DNA from: Agelas oroides
Taxonomy: Eukaryota > Porifera > Demospongiae > Agelasida > Agelasidae
Assembly: GCA_949130485.1 (NCBI GenBank)
Contig: OX422194.1
Span: forward strand, 4,724,699 to 4,788,698
Direction of reading: 5' to 3'
Length of the DNA stretch: 64,000 bases
Shown: positions 62,981 through 64,000 of the stretch, in pieces
Position numbering within the stretch: the first letter of the stretch is position 1
Layout: the number at the start of each line of letters is the position of its first letter
Program-made: the position numbers and the translations under genes
The notes under the pieces: generated by a model
The model's input: only the letters and a program-made list of their open reading frames with translations
What the model was told of the DNA's origin: nothing
Database searches by the model: none

Positions 62981-63257
62981 TTACGGACAGTCAGCTGTGC
63001 AGCACTGGAGGTGACACTAACTAGAGCATTAGCGACCACACATGTGAAGTTTCCCTCATCTTCCTCCATAACATTCATCACGGTCAGAGTAGCAGTGGTG
63101 GTACCACTGTACTTGTCACCATCAGTCAAGGTCTCTCCATTTCTCTGCCACTGGTAAGTGAGGTCACTGCCATTGGCCACAATTGTGAATGTGATGGTTG
63201 TCCCTGGAACCACATTTTGTTGACTTGTGGGTTGAGCAGTAACGTCAGGGCGTTCAG
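18480..63257 (-). CDS. Gene B: giant Ig/FN3/Sushi/Calx-beta protein with ITIH-like C-terminus (5' incomplete)
   Basis: Minus-strand chain of 38 exons from 63257 down to a TGA at 18480-18482. Every junction is phase 1 with AG/GT borders. Protein order: Ig, Ig, IgV-like, Ig, FN3, Sushi x11, IgV-like, Ig, Calx-beta x2, IgV-like, Ig, Calx-beta x6, C-terminal ITIH-like region. The part seen encodes about 2,790 residues; the signal peptide lies beyond the window. No membrane helix is seen, so it is probably a secreted matrix or adhesion protein. Calx-beta arrays with a distinctive C-terminal domain recall sponge aggregation-factor cores; the Sushi array recalls complement-type binding modules. Caveat: this could be two or more genes, for example breaking in the 46.2-48.7 or 58.9-62.0 kb gaps. 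Confidence 0.6.
18953..19033 (+). repeat. Dispersed repeat, copy 2
   Basis: Inverted counterpart of 9345-9420, located in the last intron of gene B. See that entry for shared landmarks. Confidence 0.65.
19260..19811 (-). CDS. Gene B: ITIH C-terminal-like domain, first half
   Basis: 552 nt, phase 1-1. Contains VNDTVIGDPLLTVPV, then LSLCYEIHGRPREYFNFVTD, DDCASVNAHYI, and GLNFGHRNAHGLLG at the end. From memory the ITIH C-terminal domain starts at a GDPHF site, followed by an LCF.I block, a V.DP.TG..VNG block and the HGLLGQF block. Here GDP is kept but the His is Leu. It contains six cysteines, more than expected from the vertebrate family, so disulfides may differ. It could alternatively be a VWD-related domain or the C-terminal (Wreath-type) domain of sponge aggregation factors. 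Confidence 0.7.
19950..20147 (-). CDS. Gene B: Calx-beta 8, C-terminal half
   Basis: 198 nt, phase 1-1, too fragmented for a simple ORF scan. Encodes DGEDYIGGSFPVTLGRQVD, QQCISITILPDSIRERQEHF and NISIQLPANLSQ. This is the DY..-tltf-...-E.F-.-L pattern of the second half of a Calx-beta fold. Confidence 0.78.
20528..20561. repeat. 15-bp perfect hairpin
   Basis: ATAGATAATAGAGTC and its exact complement flank a 4-nt loop. A second hairpin (GCATCTAT[CG]A type) lies at about 20588-20625. Both sit in an intron of gene B and look like MITE remnants. Confidence 0.6.
20718..20855 (-). CDS. Gene B: Calx-beta 8, N-terminal half
   Basis: 138 nt, phase 1-1. Encodes VVNVRFVQPEYTINENSGPA and then VCLTKDLETGVEFSVLVFTI, the V.F....Y...E..g...v.v...- pattern opening a Calx-beta domain. 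Confidence 0.8.
21081..21293 (-). CDS. Gene B: Calx-beta 7, C-terminal half
   Basis: 213 nt, phase 1-1. Encodes NDDYIPINEELTFSSTVRQQ, ALETEAFSLGL and TTTIIVAEN. Ends in a P/S-rich linker (ENPSPDPIS). Confidence 0.8.
21470..21895. repeat. Degenerate ~110-150-bp tandem repeat in a gene B intron
   Basis: About four diverged units share GCCTTCAT-[AC]GGT-ACAGA-TTCAA, then ACAATTC.AGGAAAA.ACAG and CTATACACTTACCTAG. Located in the intron between the two halves of Calx-beta 7. Confidence 0.6.
22256..22393 (-). CDS. Gene B: Calx-beta 7, N-terminal half
   Basis: 138 nt, phase 1-1. Encodes DVTIGFEQTTYETTEGVTAK and CVVVLSDILEKTVVVTVFSS. Same length as the 20718 exon. A (GT)n tract lies 5' of it at about 22407-22424. 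Confidence 0.82.
22740..23515. other. Intron with dispersed-element sequence
   Basis: Part of the intron upstream of Calx-beta 7. Landmarks GTAATCATGGGGTGCTTATATTC (about 22970) and GGTGCTTATAT recur at 42530-42620. The segment CCTTCGATTTCTACACGGGA (23070-23089) matches the ends of the foldback at 59498-59705. No coding sequence is seen. Confidence 0.5.
23536..23739 (-). CDS. Gene B: Calx-beta 6, C-terminal half
   Basis: 204 nt, phase 1-1. Encodes PADYEMVMTSITFGPGMLQQ, IYDDNILEEEIEIFSAYLVN and EATVIIQDEG. The DD..LE-E-E.F core and terminal D.G are typical Calx-beta positions for Ca2+ ligands. Confidence 0.85.
24008..24574. mobile_element. MITE-like element with ~65-bp inverted ends, TATA box and splice donor
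   Basis: Ends 24008-24074 and 24510-24574 are inverted repeats (AAGAGCGCATAATGAC, TTTTTATTTGGGAGGGAGG, AGCGTGTAAC). The interior carries CTATAAATAGC near 24117 and, about 250 bp downstream, TTGCCAG|GTAAGC at about 24369. No protein is recognised. It lies in the gene B intron between the halves of Calx-beta 6. Confidence 0.8.
24946..25092 (-). CDS. Gene B: Calx-beta 6, N-terminal half
   Basis: 147 nt, phase 1-1. Encodes GVTIGFEPTEYTVAESGGAV, then ILTVALREGSLQRNVTINFE. It has no methionine, so it is easy to miss. Acceptor CTGCAG, donor ACAC|GTGAGC. Confidence 0.82.
25093..25829 (-). other. Gene B intron
   Basis: 737 bp, AT-rich. Nothing coding or repeated was recognised apart from a short GATGATGGCCTCAT duplication near 25492-25525. 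Confidence 0.5.
25830..26033 (-). CDS. Gene B: Calx-beta 5, C-terminal half
   Basis: 204 nt, phase 1-1. Encodes APDDFVNTLGIVLQFNG, IMIENDDVLENNETFVGNLE and AAITIVEDS. Same exon length as 23536-23739. Confidence 0.82.
26496..26636 (-). CDS. Gene B: Calx-beta 5, N-terminal half
   Basis: 141 nt, phase 1-1, using the donor TTCT|GTACGT; the overlapping downstream GTGAGC would give phase 2 and break the frame. Encodes DVTIGFTPMAYQVNEAAGRV and ELNVSITTGIAQRAVSLLFT. Confidence 0.75.
27359..27586 (-). CDS. Gene B: Calx-beta 4, C-terminal half (copy 1)
   Basis: 228 nt, phase 1-1. Encodes ATPNVDYEAIDLTINVTLMD, FTLSVLDDTVLEELLECLVL and STLCCIMDDD. Differs from the copy-2 exon (39134-39361) at three of 76 residues. 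Confidence 0.85.
27917..28075 (-). CDS. Gene B: Calx-beta 4, N-terminal half (copy 1)
   Basis: 159 nt, phase 1-1. Encodes ELLLSLVKTTTDIPENIGTT, DVCVKFSHQFLQPFQINVRS and PSEFNMTGIIAG. Counterpart of 39692-39850. The opening strand is atypical, but position, phase and the E-N-G turn fit a Calx-beta N-half. Confidence 0.75.
28186..28857 (-). mobile_element. 672-bp insertion encoding STPR-like repeats
   Basis: Present in copy 1 and absent from the same site in copy 2 (after 39959). It is bracketed by direct repeats CTGATATAAT (28176-28185 and 28848-28857), probably a target-site duplication. AACCCTCAGCGC near 28209 recurs inverted near 28825, suggesting inverted ends. It contains (CA)n and GCGCATGCGC. 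Confidence 0.82.
28245..28493 (-). CDS. Transposon-associated STPR-like ORF (fragment)
   Basis: 82 codons. A cysteine pair (VCDCGHAF) precedes basic KKRKAR, then two units with a 23-residue period: RKALLSEEELLVRKERDKVC and KRASETREQTLHRQEQN. The A-x-x-x-E-x-x-x-x-R spacing recalls the 23-residue STPR DNA-binding repeat. It lies wholly in the insertion and is probably a truncated transposon protein, not part of gene B. Confidence 0.55.
   Translation of the reverse strand: MPQCNPVVHVKRSVCDCGHAFASKKRKARCTAVGEPENIMKRRKALLSEEELLVRKERDKVCKASKRASETREQTLHRQEQN
28933..29139 (-). CDS. Gene B: Calx-beta 3, C-terminal half (copy 1)
   Basis: 207 nt, phase 1-1. Encodes DLQQGLGSIAQIVTFAPQDN, DFLINDDDMALELTETLTFT and TTYVGIMDDDG. 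Compared with 40038-40244 I count eight base differences, four of them amino-acid changing. Its acceptor lies directly beside a microsatellite. Confidence 0.85.
29145..29187. repeat. (GT)n(G)n microsatellite at a splice acceptor, copy 1
   Basis: On + this is (GT)n followed by 25 G; on the gene B strand it is a C run then (AC)n ending in GTACCAG, i.e. the polypyrimidine tract of the exon at 29139. Confidence 0.85.
30180..30545. repeat. TTGCACG-rich inverted/direct repeat segment
   Basis: Repeated words TATTGCACGGGTAGTTATTGCAC and CGATATTGCACG occur near 30200-30260 and again inverted/direct near 30500-30525, framing a core with ATACTTTATTACACTCG. No copy-2 counterpart exists, so this is probably part of a copy-1-specific insertion. 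Confidence 0.55.
30556..30610. repeat. Perfect 25-bp hairpin
   Basis: Arms 30556-30580 and 30586-30610 are exact complements (AGTTAATTTAAGTATTCAGT with TGCCC at the inner end) around the loop TAAAG. Confidence 0.85.
30640..30797. repeat. CATGACTAACTTAA minisatellite, copy 1
   Basis: About 31-bp units with TCACTGATCATGACTAACTT. The array resumes at 31808-31920 after the inserted element and appears unbroken at 42125-42290 in copy 2. Confidence 0.7.
30798..31807. mobile_element. 1,010-bp foldback element with CCCTTTA termini
   Basis: Starts CCCTTTAATACCGA and ends TCGGTGTTAAAGGG, flanked by ATAA on both sides (30794-30797 and 31808-31811). Inside, about 31143-31345 and 31455-31638 are a large imperfect palindrome (TAGAGTAAGTTAGCAATTAT and complement). 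No transposase is seen. Termini resemble the element at 37681-38308. Confidence 0.82.
31907..32026 (-). CDS. Gene B: Calx-beta 3, N-terminal half (copy 1)
   Basis: 120 nt, phase 1-1. Encodes DVMFAFRQQMYVFMENVGMG, then TVCIDKVNSTSETLQIMISG. Counterpart of 42277-42396. The intron to the next exon is 2.8 kb because of the inserted elements. Confidence 0.8.
32075..32250. repeat. Segment inverted relative to copy 2
   Basis: About 175 bp whose reverse complement is found at 42630-42808 while flanking sequence on both sides is collinear (GGATCACCT[CT]AATTGTAA before, ATGATAACATTTCTTGAGGC after). Confidence 0.8.
32640..33260. repeat. CCCAGGAC palindromic minisatellite, copy 1
   Basis: Degenerate units of CATCCCAGGACTGTCCTGGG and TCCGGACACCAAGTCACCCC; the words are self-complementary. 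The same array is at 43190-43815 in copy 2. Open frames across it are repeat artefacts. Confidence 0.75.
33673..34085. mobile_element. MITE with GTATTTCTTCGA ends (copy 1)
   Basis: Left end CCGTATTTCTTCGA, right end GGCGTCTATTCGAAGAAATA, with internal tandem ACTATTCGAGGGTGGC words. Related to 11646-12005 in the opposite orientation. In copy 2 only the right end survives (about 44085-44120). Confidence 0.75.
34474..34758 (-). CDS. Gene B: Ig domain (copy 1)
   Basis: 285 nt, phase 1-1. Encodes GSPSVTSVTFNAQSNSFTCI, VTWSRNG, QTQMVMNTTTSTYQ, GTFSCTVQNARGMSS. Full Ig fold with both cysteines. It matches gene A exon 5 strongly. Copy 2 at 44517-44801 differs at a few sites (for example R/S before the core Trp). 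Confidence 0.85.
35747..36130 (-). CDS. Gene B: IgV-like domain (copy 1)
   Basis: 384 nt, phase 1-1. Encodes NNSLVTLEDIG, ALLCLTNATDCC, GNWFFPNGTTV, MTVLLHRRRGGEEGVYCCVV and LYIGVYTENIG. Relative to copy 2 it has eight extra residues (ETDNSTTN type) after VPN, and Cys instead of Tyr in VYCC. Acceptor GCAACAG is absent from copy 2. Confidence 0.85.
36150..36400. repeat. Dispersed repeat shared with 46190-46390 and 52860-53040
   Basis: Landmarks: AATTGTTTACTGTTGTTAC, TTTACTGTGACATCATTTC, GGTATATCAGT. The copy at 52860-53040 is inverted relative to this one; the 46 kb one is its duplication partner. Confidence 0.7.
36416..37433. mobile_element. ~1.0-kb GGTGGCGG element, copy in segment 1
   Basis: Starts AGGTGGCGGTGAAGTC and ends CTGCCACCTTAA. 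Shares most of its length with 40678-41683, including GGGTTACAGTCAGGACCA and TCCGACCAGGTTCCGCCAGG. No transposase frame. It sits at one edge of a 2.3-kb insertion absent from copy 2. Confidence 0.82.
37681..38308. mobile_element. TTAA-flanked CYCTTTACCCCCGA element
   Basis: TTAA|CTCTTTACCCCCGA at 37681 and TCGGGGGTAAAGGG|TTAA ending at 38308. A TTAA target duplication with C-rich short inverted ends is the piggyBac hallmark. About 620 bp with no transposase, so non-autonomous. Confidence 0.78.
38640..38725 (+). repeat. Degenerate interstitial TTAGGG run
   Basis: Interrupted GGGTTAGGG words over about 85 bp. They match the metazoan telomere repeat but are short and mixed with other sequence, so they may simply be a transposon end. 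Confidence 0.5.
39134..39361 (-). CDS. Gene B: Calx-beta 2, C-terminal half (copy 2)
   Basis: 228 nt, phase 1-1. Duplicate of 27359-27586 with three residue changes (L to P, V to L, D to E). The next exon in gene B order would be the IgV-like exon at 36130, keeping phase 1. Confidence 0.83.
39692..39850 (-). CDS. Gene B: Calx-beta 2, N-terminal half (copy 2)
   Basis: 159 nt, phase 1-1. Nearly identical to 27917-28075 (VKPTTDIPEN here, VKTTTDIPEN there). Confidence 0.78.
40038..40244 (-). CDS. Gene B: Calx-beta 1, C-terminal half (copy 2)
   Basis: 207 nt, phase 1-1. Duplicate of 28933-29139 with four residue changes. Acceptor follows a longer (AC)n than in copy 1. Confidence 0.83.
40250..40303. 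repeat. (GT)n(G)n microsatellite at a splice acceptor, copy 2
   Basis: (GT) extends 40251-40277 followed by 26 G. The GT part is longer than in copy 1 (29145-29162). Confidence 0.88.
40678..41683. mobile_element. ~1.0-kb GGTGGCGG element, copy in segment 2
   Basis: Inserted into TTTAATGACTC of copy 1 (29561 region): here the site reads GTTTAA|GGTGGCGG ... CTGCCACC|TTAATGACTC, i.e. a TTAA target duplication. Homologous to 36416-37433. No transposase is seen. Confidence 0.88.
42277..42396 (-). CDS. Gene B: Calx-beta 1, N-terminal half (copy 2)
   Basis: 120 nt, phase 1-1. Duplicate of 31907-32026 with a synonymous change seen (GCG to ACG context on +). Confidence 0.8.
42440..42810. other. Copy-2-specific insert and inverted segment
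   Basis: 42440-42625 has no counterpart in copy 1 and resembles 22920-23000 (GTAATCATGGGG/GGTGCCTATTT words). 42630-42808 is the reverse complement of 32075-32250. Confidence 0.75.
43190..43815. repeat. CCCAGGAC palindromic minisatellite, copy 2
   Basis: Counterpart of 32640-33260 with small indels. Confidence 0.75.
44517..44801 (-). CDS. Gene B: Ig domain (copy 2)
   Basis: 285 nt, phase 1-1. Duplicate of 34474-34758 (QMVTNTTTSTYQ here against QMVMNTTTSTYQ). Confidence 0.85.
45797..46165 (-). CDS. Gene B: IgV-like domain (copy 2)
   Basis: 369 nt if the acceptor ATATAG at 46166-46167 is used, giving phase 1 and ATTIRDIPKEVRFSL. The AATCAG nearer the domain would be phase 2. Contains ALLCLTNATDCC, GNWFFPNGTRV, FYRTRGNMTVLLHRRRGG and GVYYCVVPDAS. 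It keeps Tyr before the second Ig cysteine, unlike copy 1. Confidence 0.78.
47191..47990. mobile_element. ~0.8-kb TIR element carrying the AGTAGAGTC minisatellite
   Basis: Ends are GTAAACTCGGGA at 47196 and TCCCGAGTTTAC ending at 47983, with extended similarity inward. In the middle, 47580-47755 is AGTAGAGTCAAGTAGAGCCA-type sequence followed by its reverse complement, a minisatellite hairpin. No transposase is recognised. Confidence 0.78.
47580..47755. repeat. Inverted AGTAGAGTC/GACTCTACT minisatellite
   Basis: About 65 bp in the AGTAGAG orientation followed by about 110 bp in the CTCTACT orientation. The words are those of the array at 4630-5985. Confidence 0.85.
48663..48839 (-). CDS. Gene B: Sushi/CCP domain 11
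   Basis: 177 nt, phase 1-1. VDCGALPNPELGQVDHTAGT, AIYSCDTG, NRTCQATGNWTGGQPIC: four cysteines and the Trp between Cys3 and Cys4. The most diverged member of the array; closest to the 52026 exon (both carry HTAGTT). Confidence 0.88.
48840..49856 (-). other. Gene B intron
   Basis: 1.0 kb; no exon or known repeat recognised. Confidence 0.5.
49857..50030 (-). CDS. Gene B: Sushi/CCP domain 10
   Basis: 174 nt, phase 1-1. VADCGALSNPVNGQVTTSGT, TYSCNTGYNLVGESTRTC, NWSGSAPMCE. All four CCP cysteines present. Confidence 0.9.
50097..50270 (-). CDS. Gene B: Sushi/CCP domain 9
   Basis: 174 nt, phase 1-1. VDCNALSNPANGQVSTTG, STRTCQATGMWSGSAPTCQ. CNAL instead of CGAL marks it as the partner of the 51703 exon; its MWSG also matches 51140. 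Confidence 0.9.
50420..50593 (-). CDS. Gene B: Sushi/CCP domain 8
   Basis: 174 nt, phase 1-1. VADCGALSNPANGQVNTSGT, CNTGYNLMGDSTRTC, NGDWSGSAPTCQ. Nearly identical to the 50660 exon. Confidence 0.9.
50660..50833 (-). CDS. Gene B: Sushi/CCP domain 7
   Basis: 174 nt, phase 1-1. Near-identical to 50420-50593 including its flanking intron, with a period of 240 bp. Confidence 0.9.
50900..51073 (-). CDS. Gene B: Sushi/CCP domain 6
   Basis: 174 nt, phase 1-1. As the preceding exon but GYNLVGDSTRTCQATGNWSG. The third unit at the 240-bp period. Confidence 0.9.
51140..51313 (-). CDS. Gene B: Sushi/CCP domain 5
   Basis: 174 nt, phase 1-1. Opens VADCSTLTNPANGQVSTTGT and ends TGMWSGSAPTCQ. CST instead of CGA. 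Starts the 563-bp higher-order unit. Confidence 0.88.
51463..51636 (-). CDS. Gene B: Sushi/CCP domain 4
   Basis: 174 nt, phase 1-1. VADCGALSNPANGQVNTSGT, STRMCQANGDWSG. Donor is GTATAT rather than GTATGT. Confidence 0.88.
51703..51876 (-). CDS. Gene B: Sushi/CCP domain 3
   Basis: 174 nt, phase 1-1. VDCNALTDPANGQVSTTG, STRTCQATGNWSGSAPTC. Offset 563 bp from the 51140 exon, with matching long intron on its 5'-coordinate side. Confidence 0.88.
52026..52202 (-). CDS. Gene B: Sushi/CCP domain 2
   Basis: 177 nt, phase 1-1. VDCGNLTNPANGQVSHTAGT, CNTGYNLVGDSTRTC, NGDWSGSAPTC. Donor GTATAT like the 51463 exon; same 563-bp offset. Confidence 0.88.
52203..53116 (-). other. Gene B intron with dispersed repeat
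   Basis: About 0.9 kb. 52860-53040 is an inverted relative of 36150-36400 (TTTATTGTACTGATATACCC, CCTGAAATGATGTCATAGTAAAC, AACAGTAAACAATT). Confidence 0.6.
53117..53290 (-). CDS. Gene B: Sushi/CCP domain 1
   Basis: 174 nt, phase 1-1. VGCGTLSNPANGQVTTTGT, CNTGYNLMGDSTRTCQATEE, WSGSAPTCQ. First Sushi in protein order; DCG is replaced by GCG. Confidence 0.88.
53291..54718 (-). other. Gene B intron
   Basis: 1.4 kb between FN3 and the first Sushi exon. Short open frames on both strands show no domain. Confidence 0.5.
54719..54982 (-). CDS. Gene B: fibronectin type III domain
   Basis: 264 nt, phase 1-1. DSPTDLSAVQVNLTSISVSW, TGYQVYWSGGG, LTPGLTYNITLVALSDYLPS. Canonical FN3 with both Trp/Tyr core positions. 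Confidence 0.88.
55099..55401 (-). CDS. Gene B: Ig domain
   Basis: 303 nt, phase 1-1 from the acceptor CTACAG at 55402-55403; the overlapping GGCCAG would be phase 0. VFTLTCTSTGGPPSTVSW, INSTTATYTHTLTV, GEYKFNVSN. The usual second cysteine (YxC) is replaced by F in YKFNVSN, so the intradomain disulfide is missing. Confidence 0.83.
56523..58028. mobile_element. 1.5-kb element with 81-bp terminal inverted repeats
   Basis: Arms 56523-56603 and 57948-58028 are near-perfect inverted repeats (CAATGGCCGACTTGCATAAT, ACGTACGAGGGCTGGGGTAA, CATAGAGAATGTATGGGGA). The interior has no open frame with a recognisable transposase domain, so it is non-autonomous or decayed. Confidence 0.88.
58223..58533. mobile_element. 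Small MITE with GTCTCGTGCCCAGACCCC ends
   Basis: 18-bp ends at 58223-58240 and 58516-58533 are perfect inverted repeats. It lies within 50 bp of the IgV-like exon donor at 58579. A related GGCCTGGGAACGAGGCTA word occurs at about 61428. Confidence 0.75.
58579..58914 (-). CDS. Gene B: IgV-like domain (first)
   Basis: 336 nt, phase 1-1. GFTFKGAALNNNSLVTSDDI, ALRCMTDNTSCC, GNWFFPNGTRV, MTVLLHRRRGGEDGVYYC and TYIGVYTASAG. The block DxAL-C-TDNT-CC is nearly the same as in gene A exon 4. Confidence 0.85.
59498..59705. mobile_element. Foldback element, ~208 bp
   Basis: Inner arms about 59530-59585 and 59598-59652 pair (CTGTATCGCTGAACTTCCGT, TCATACATGCTTCATAGA). Outer ends GATTATTCC[AG]TC also pair. 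Its outer sequence matches 23055-23100. Confidence 0.82.
60876..61060 (+). repeat. Dispersed repeat shared with 11490-11640
   Basis: Same landmarks as listed for 11490-11640. Confidence 0.65.
62048..62320 (-). CDS. Gene B: Ig domain (I-set type)
   Basis: 273 nt, phase 1-1. DPPMIIEHPHDMLNVTPGTN, ATFTVVASGLGLTYTWMEGD and RSDTGSYRCLVSNAAGNVTS. The B-strand cysteine is replaced by V (FTVVAS), so only one canonical cysteine remains. Confidence 0.88.
62900..62976. repeat. (CA)n microsatellite beside a splice donor
   Basis: About 60 bp of uninterrupted CA (62915-62976), ending about 9 bp from the exon 62985 donor (GTAAGTGAGTGTGTG on the gene strand). Confidence 0.9.
62985..63257 (-). CDS. Gene B: Ig domain (first exon seen in the window)
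   Basis: 273 nt, phase 1-1. AERPDVTAQPTSQQNVVPGT, TITFTIVANGSDLTYQWQRN and EEDEGNFTCVVANALVSVTS. Same length and organisation as the 62048 exon, again with the B-strand cysteine replaced (FTIVAN). Since it begins in phase 1, at least one more 5' exon must lie outside the window. Confidence 0.88.
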
Positions 63258-64000
63258 CTGTGTGGAAAAGTGGGAGAGCAACATCATACATAGCAGTATG
63301 GGTAGTGAAATCCATTTTTGTAAGCTCCCCACCCCCCCTCCCCCCCCCCCCCCCCCCCACCACCATATCGTACACTACTTCAAGTCTAAAGTAGGGAGGG
63401 GGTGTTTACTTCAATATTAAATTAGTCCTGACCATACGCCCTCCAGTTCAATGTGGTTTTATGCACAAGCTTGACAATACATTTACATGCATTCATGATG
63501 ACTGCCAAGGCATTTTGGGAGTACAGCAGCTGATTGTGTACTACAGGAAATCAGCAGCTCCTGTGTTGGTACTAAGCCGACTGAAATCAAAGTAACTTAG
63601 ATTAGCAGTGTTGATGGGGGTCGACTTGTGCAAGCTAGTACCGCAGGGTGGATGGTGGCCTGTGAATGAGGGTAGCTGTTTCGTGTGTACATATTTATGA
63701 AAACACTCAATGACTGAGCTAAACTAGAATGCCTAGCAGTACAGAGCAATTAAGAATGAGTGAGAAGGACCTATGTAAGAACTTGGAGTATTGGGAATGG
63801 TGTTTGTTTGAAAGGGGTGTATTATCATGAGCTTATGGTATGTGCTACATTGTTGTATAGCCTCATGCCAGGGCCTTGCCATTATCCAGTTTTTGAACAT
63901 TCAAAGCAACAAAAAAACCACAACAATGATTACACCCCAAGTAGGAAGAAAAAAAAAGATCCGGGATAAAAAGACACAAGAGTGCTCGTACCTATCTACT
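63258..64000. other. Upstream intron of gene B, to the window end
   Basis: Contains a C-rich homopolymer (about 63332-63358) and otherwise no recognisable exon on either strand. Confidence 0.55.

Noticed and set aside
62816-63157. 113-codon + frame with poly-HT
   Set aside because: Translation of the (CA)n microsatellite and antisense of an Ig exon.

Overview
This is a 64 kb piece of an animal nuclear genome, most likely from an early-branching metazoan; a demosponge is my best guess. The evidence is dozens of short exons with canonical GT/AG borders and almost universal phase-1 introns, each encoding one extracellular domain (Ig, FN3, Sushi/CCP, Calx-beta) or half of one, plus many short inverted-repeat transposons and minisatellites. 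No prokaryotic, organellar, tRNA or rRNA features were seen. The taxon is an inference and was not tested.

Layout. Positions 1-5985 hold three consecutive tandem-repeat fields (21-bp, 83-bp and AGTAGAGTC-type units). Positions 6698-17650 (+) carry gene A, apparently complete. It encodes a single-pass membrane receptor: signal peptide, two IgV-like+Ig cassettes, two further Ig domains, two FN3 domains, a cysteine-containing juxtamembrane domain, a transmembrane helix and a short tyrosine-bearing tail. The eleven exons sum to 3177 nt, an intact frame of 1058 codons plus stop. Positions 18480-63257 (-) carry gene B, convergent with gene A and open at its 5' end beyond the window. I recognise 38 exons (about 8.4 kb coding, about 2,790 residues). 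In protein order they are Ig-Ig-IgV-Ig-FN3, eleven Sushi domains, IgV-Ig, two Calx-beta, IgV-Ig, six Calx-beta, and a C-terminal region resembling the C-terminal domain of inter-alpha-trypsin inhibitor heavy chains (ITIH). No membrane segment was seen, so the product is probably secreted or matrix-bound. It could be more than one gene, but all internal junctions are phase 1 and no internal start or stop exon is evident.

Two levels of recent duplication shape gene B. A tandem segmental duplication (27181-38955 and 38956-46648) doubled an IgV-Ig-Calx-Calx exon block; the copies differ by transposon insertions, a micro-inversion, a deletion and mostly few exon changes. Inside 50.0-52.2 kb the Sushi exons and their introns repeat with 240-bp and 563-bp periods.

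How the genes may work together (inference). Both convergent genes use the same unusual IgV-like domain (extra CC pair and a W[YF]FPNG motif) followed by the same type of Ig exon. One is a membrane receptor with possible phosphotyrosine sites; the other is a large adhesive extracellular protein with Calx-beta arrays and an ITIH-like tail. That suggests a matched cell-surface/matrix recognition or adhesion pair, reminiscent of sponge aggregation-factor and invertebrate allorecognition loci. Function and polymorphism cannot be read from one sequence.
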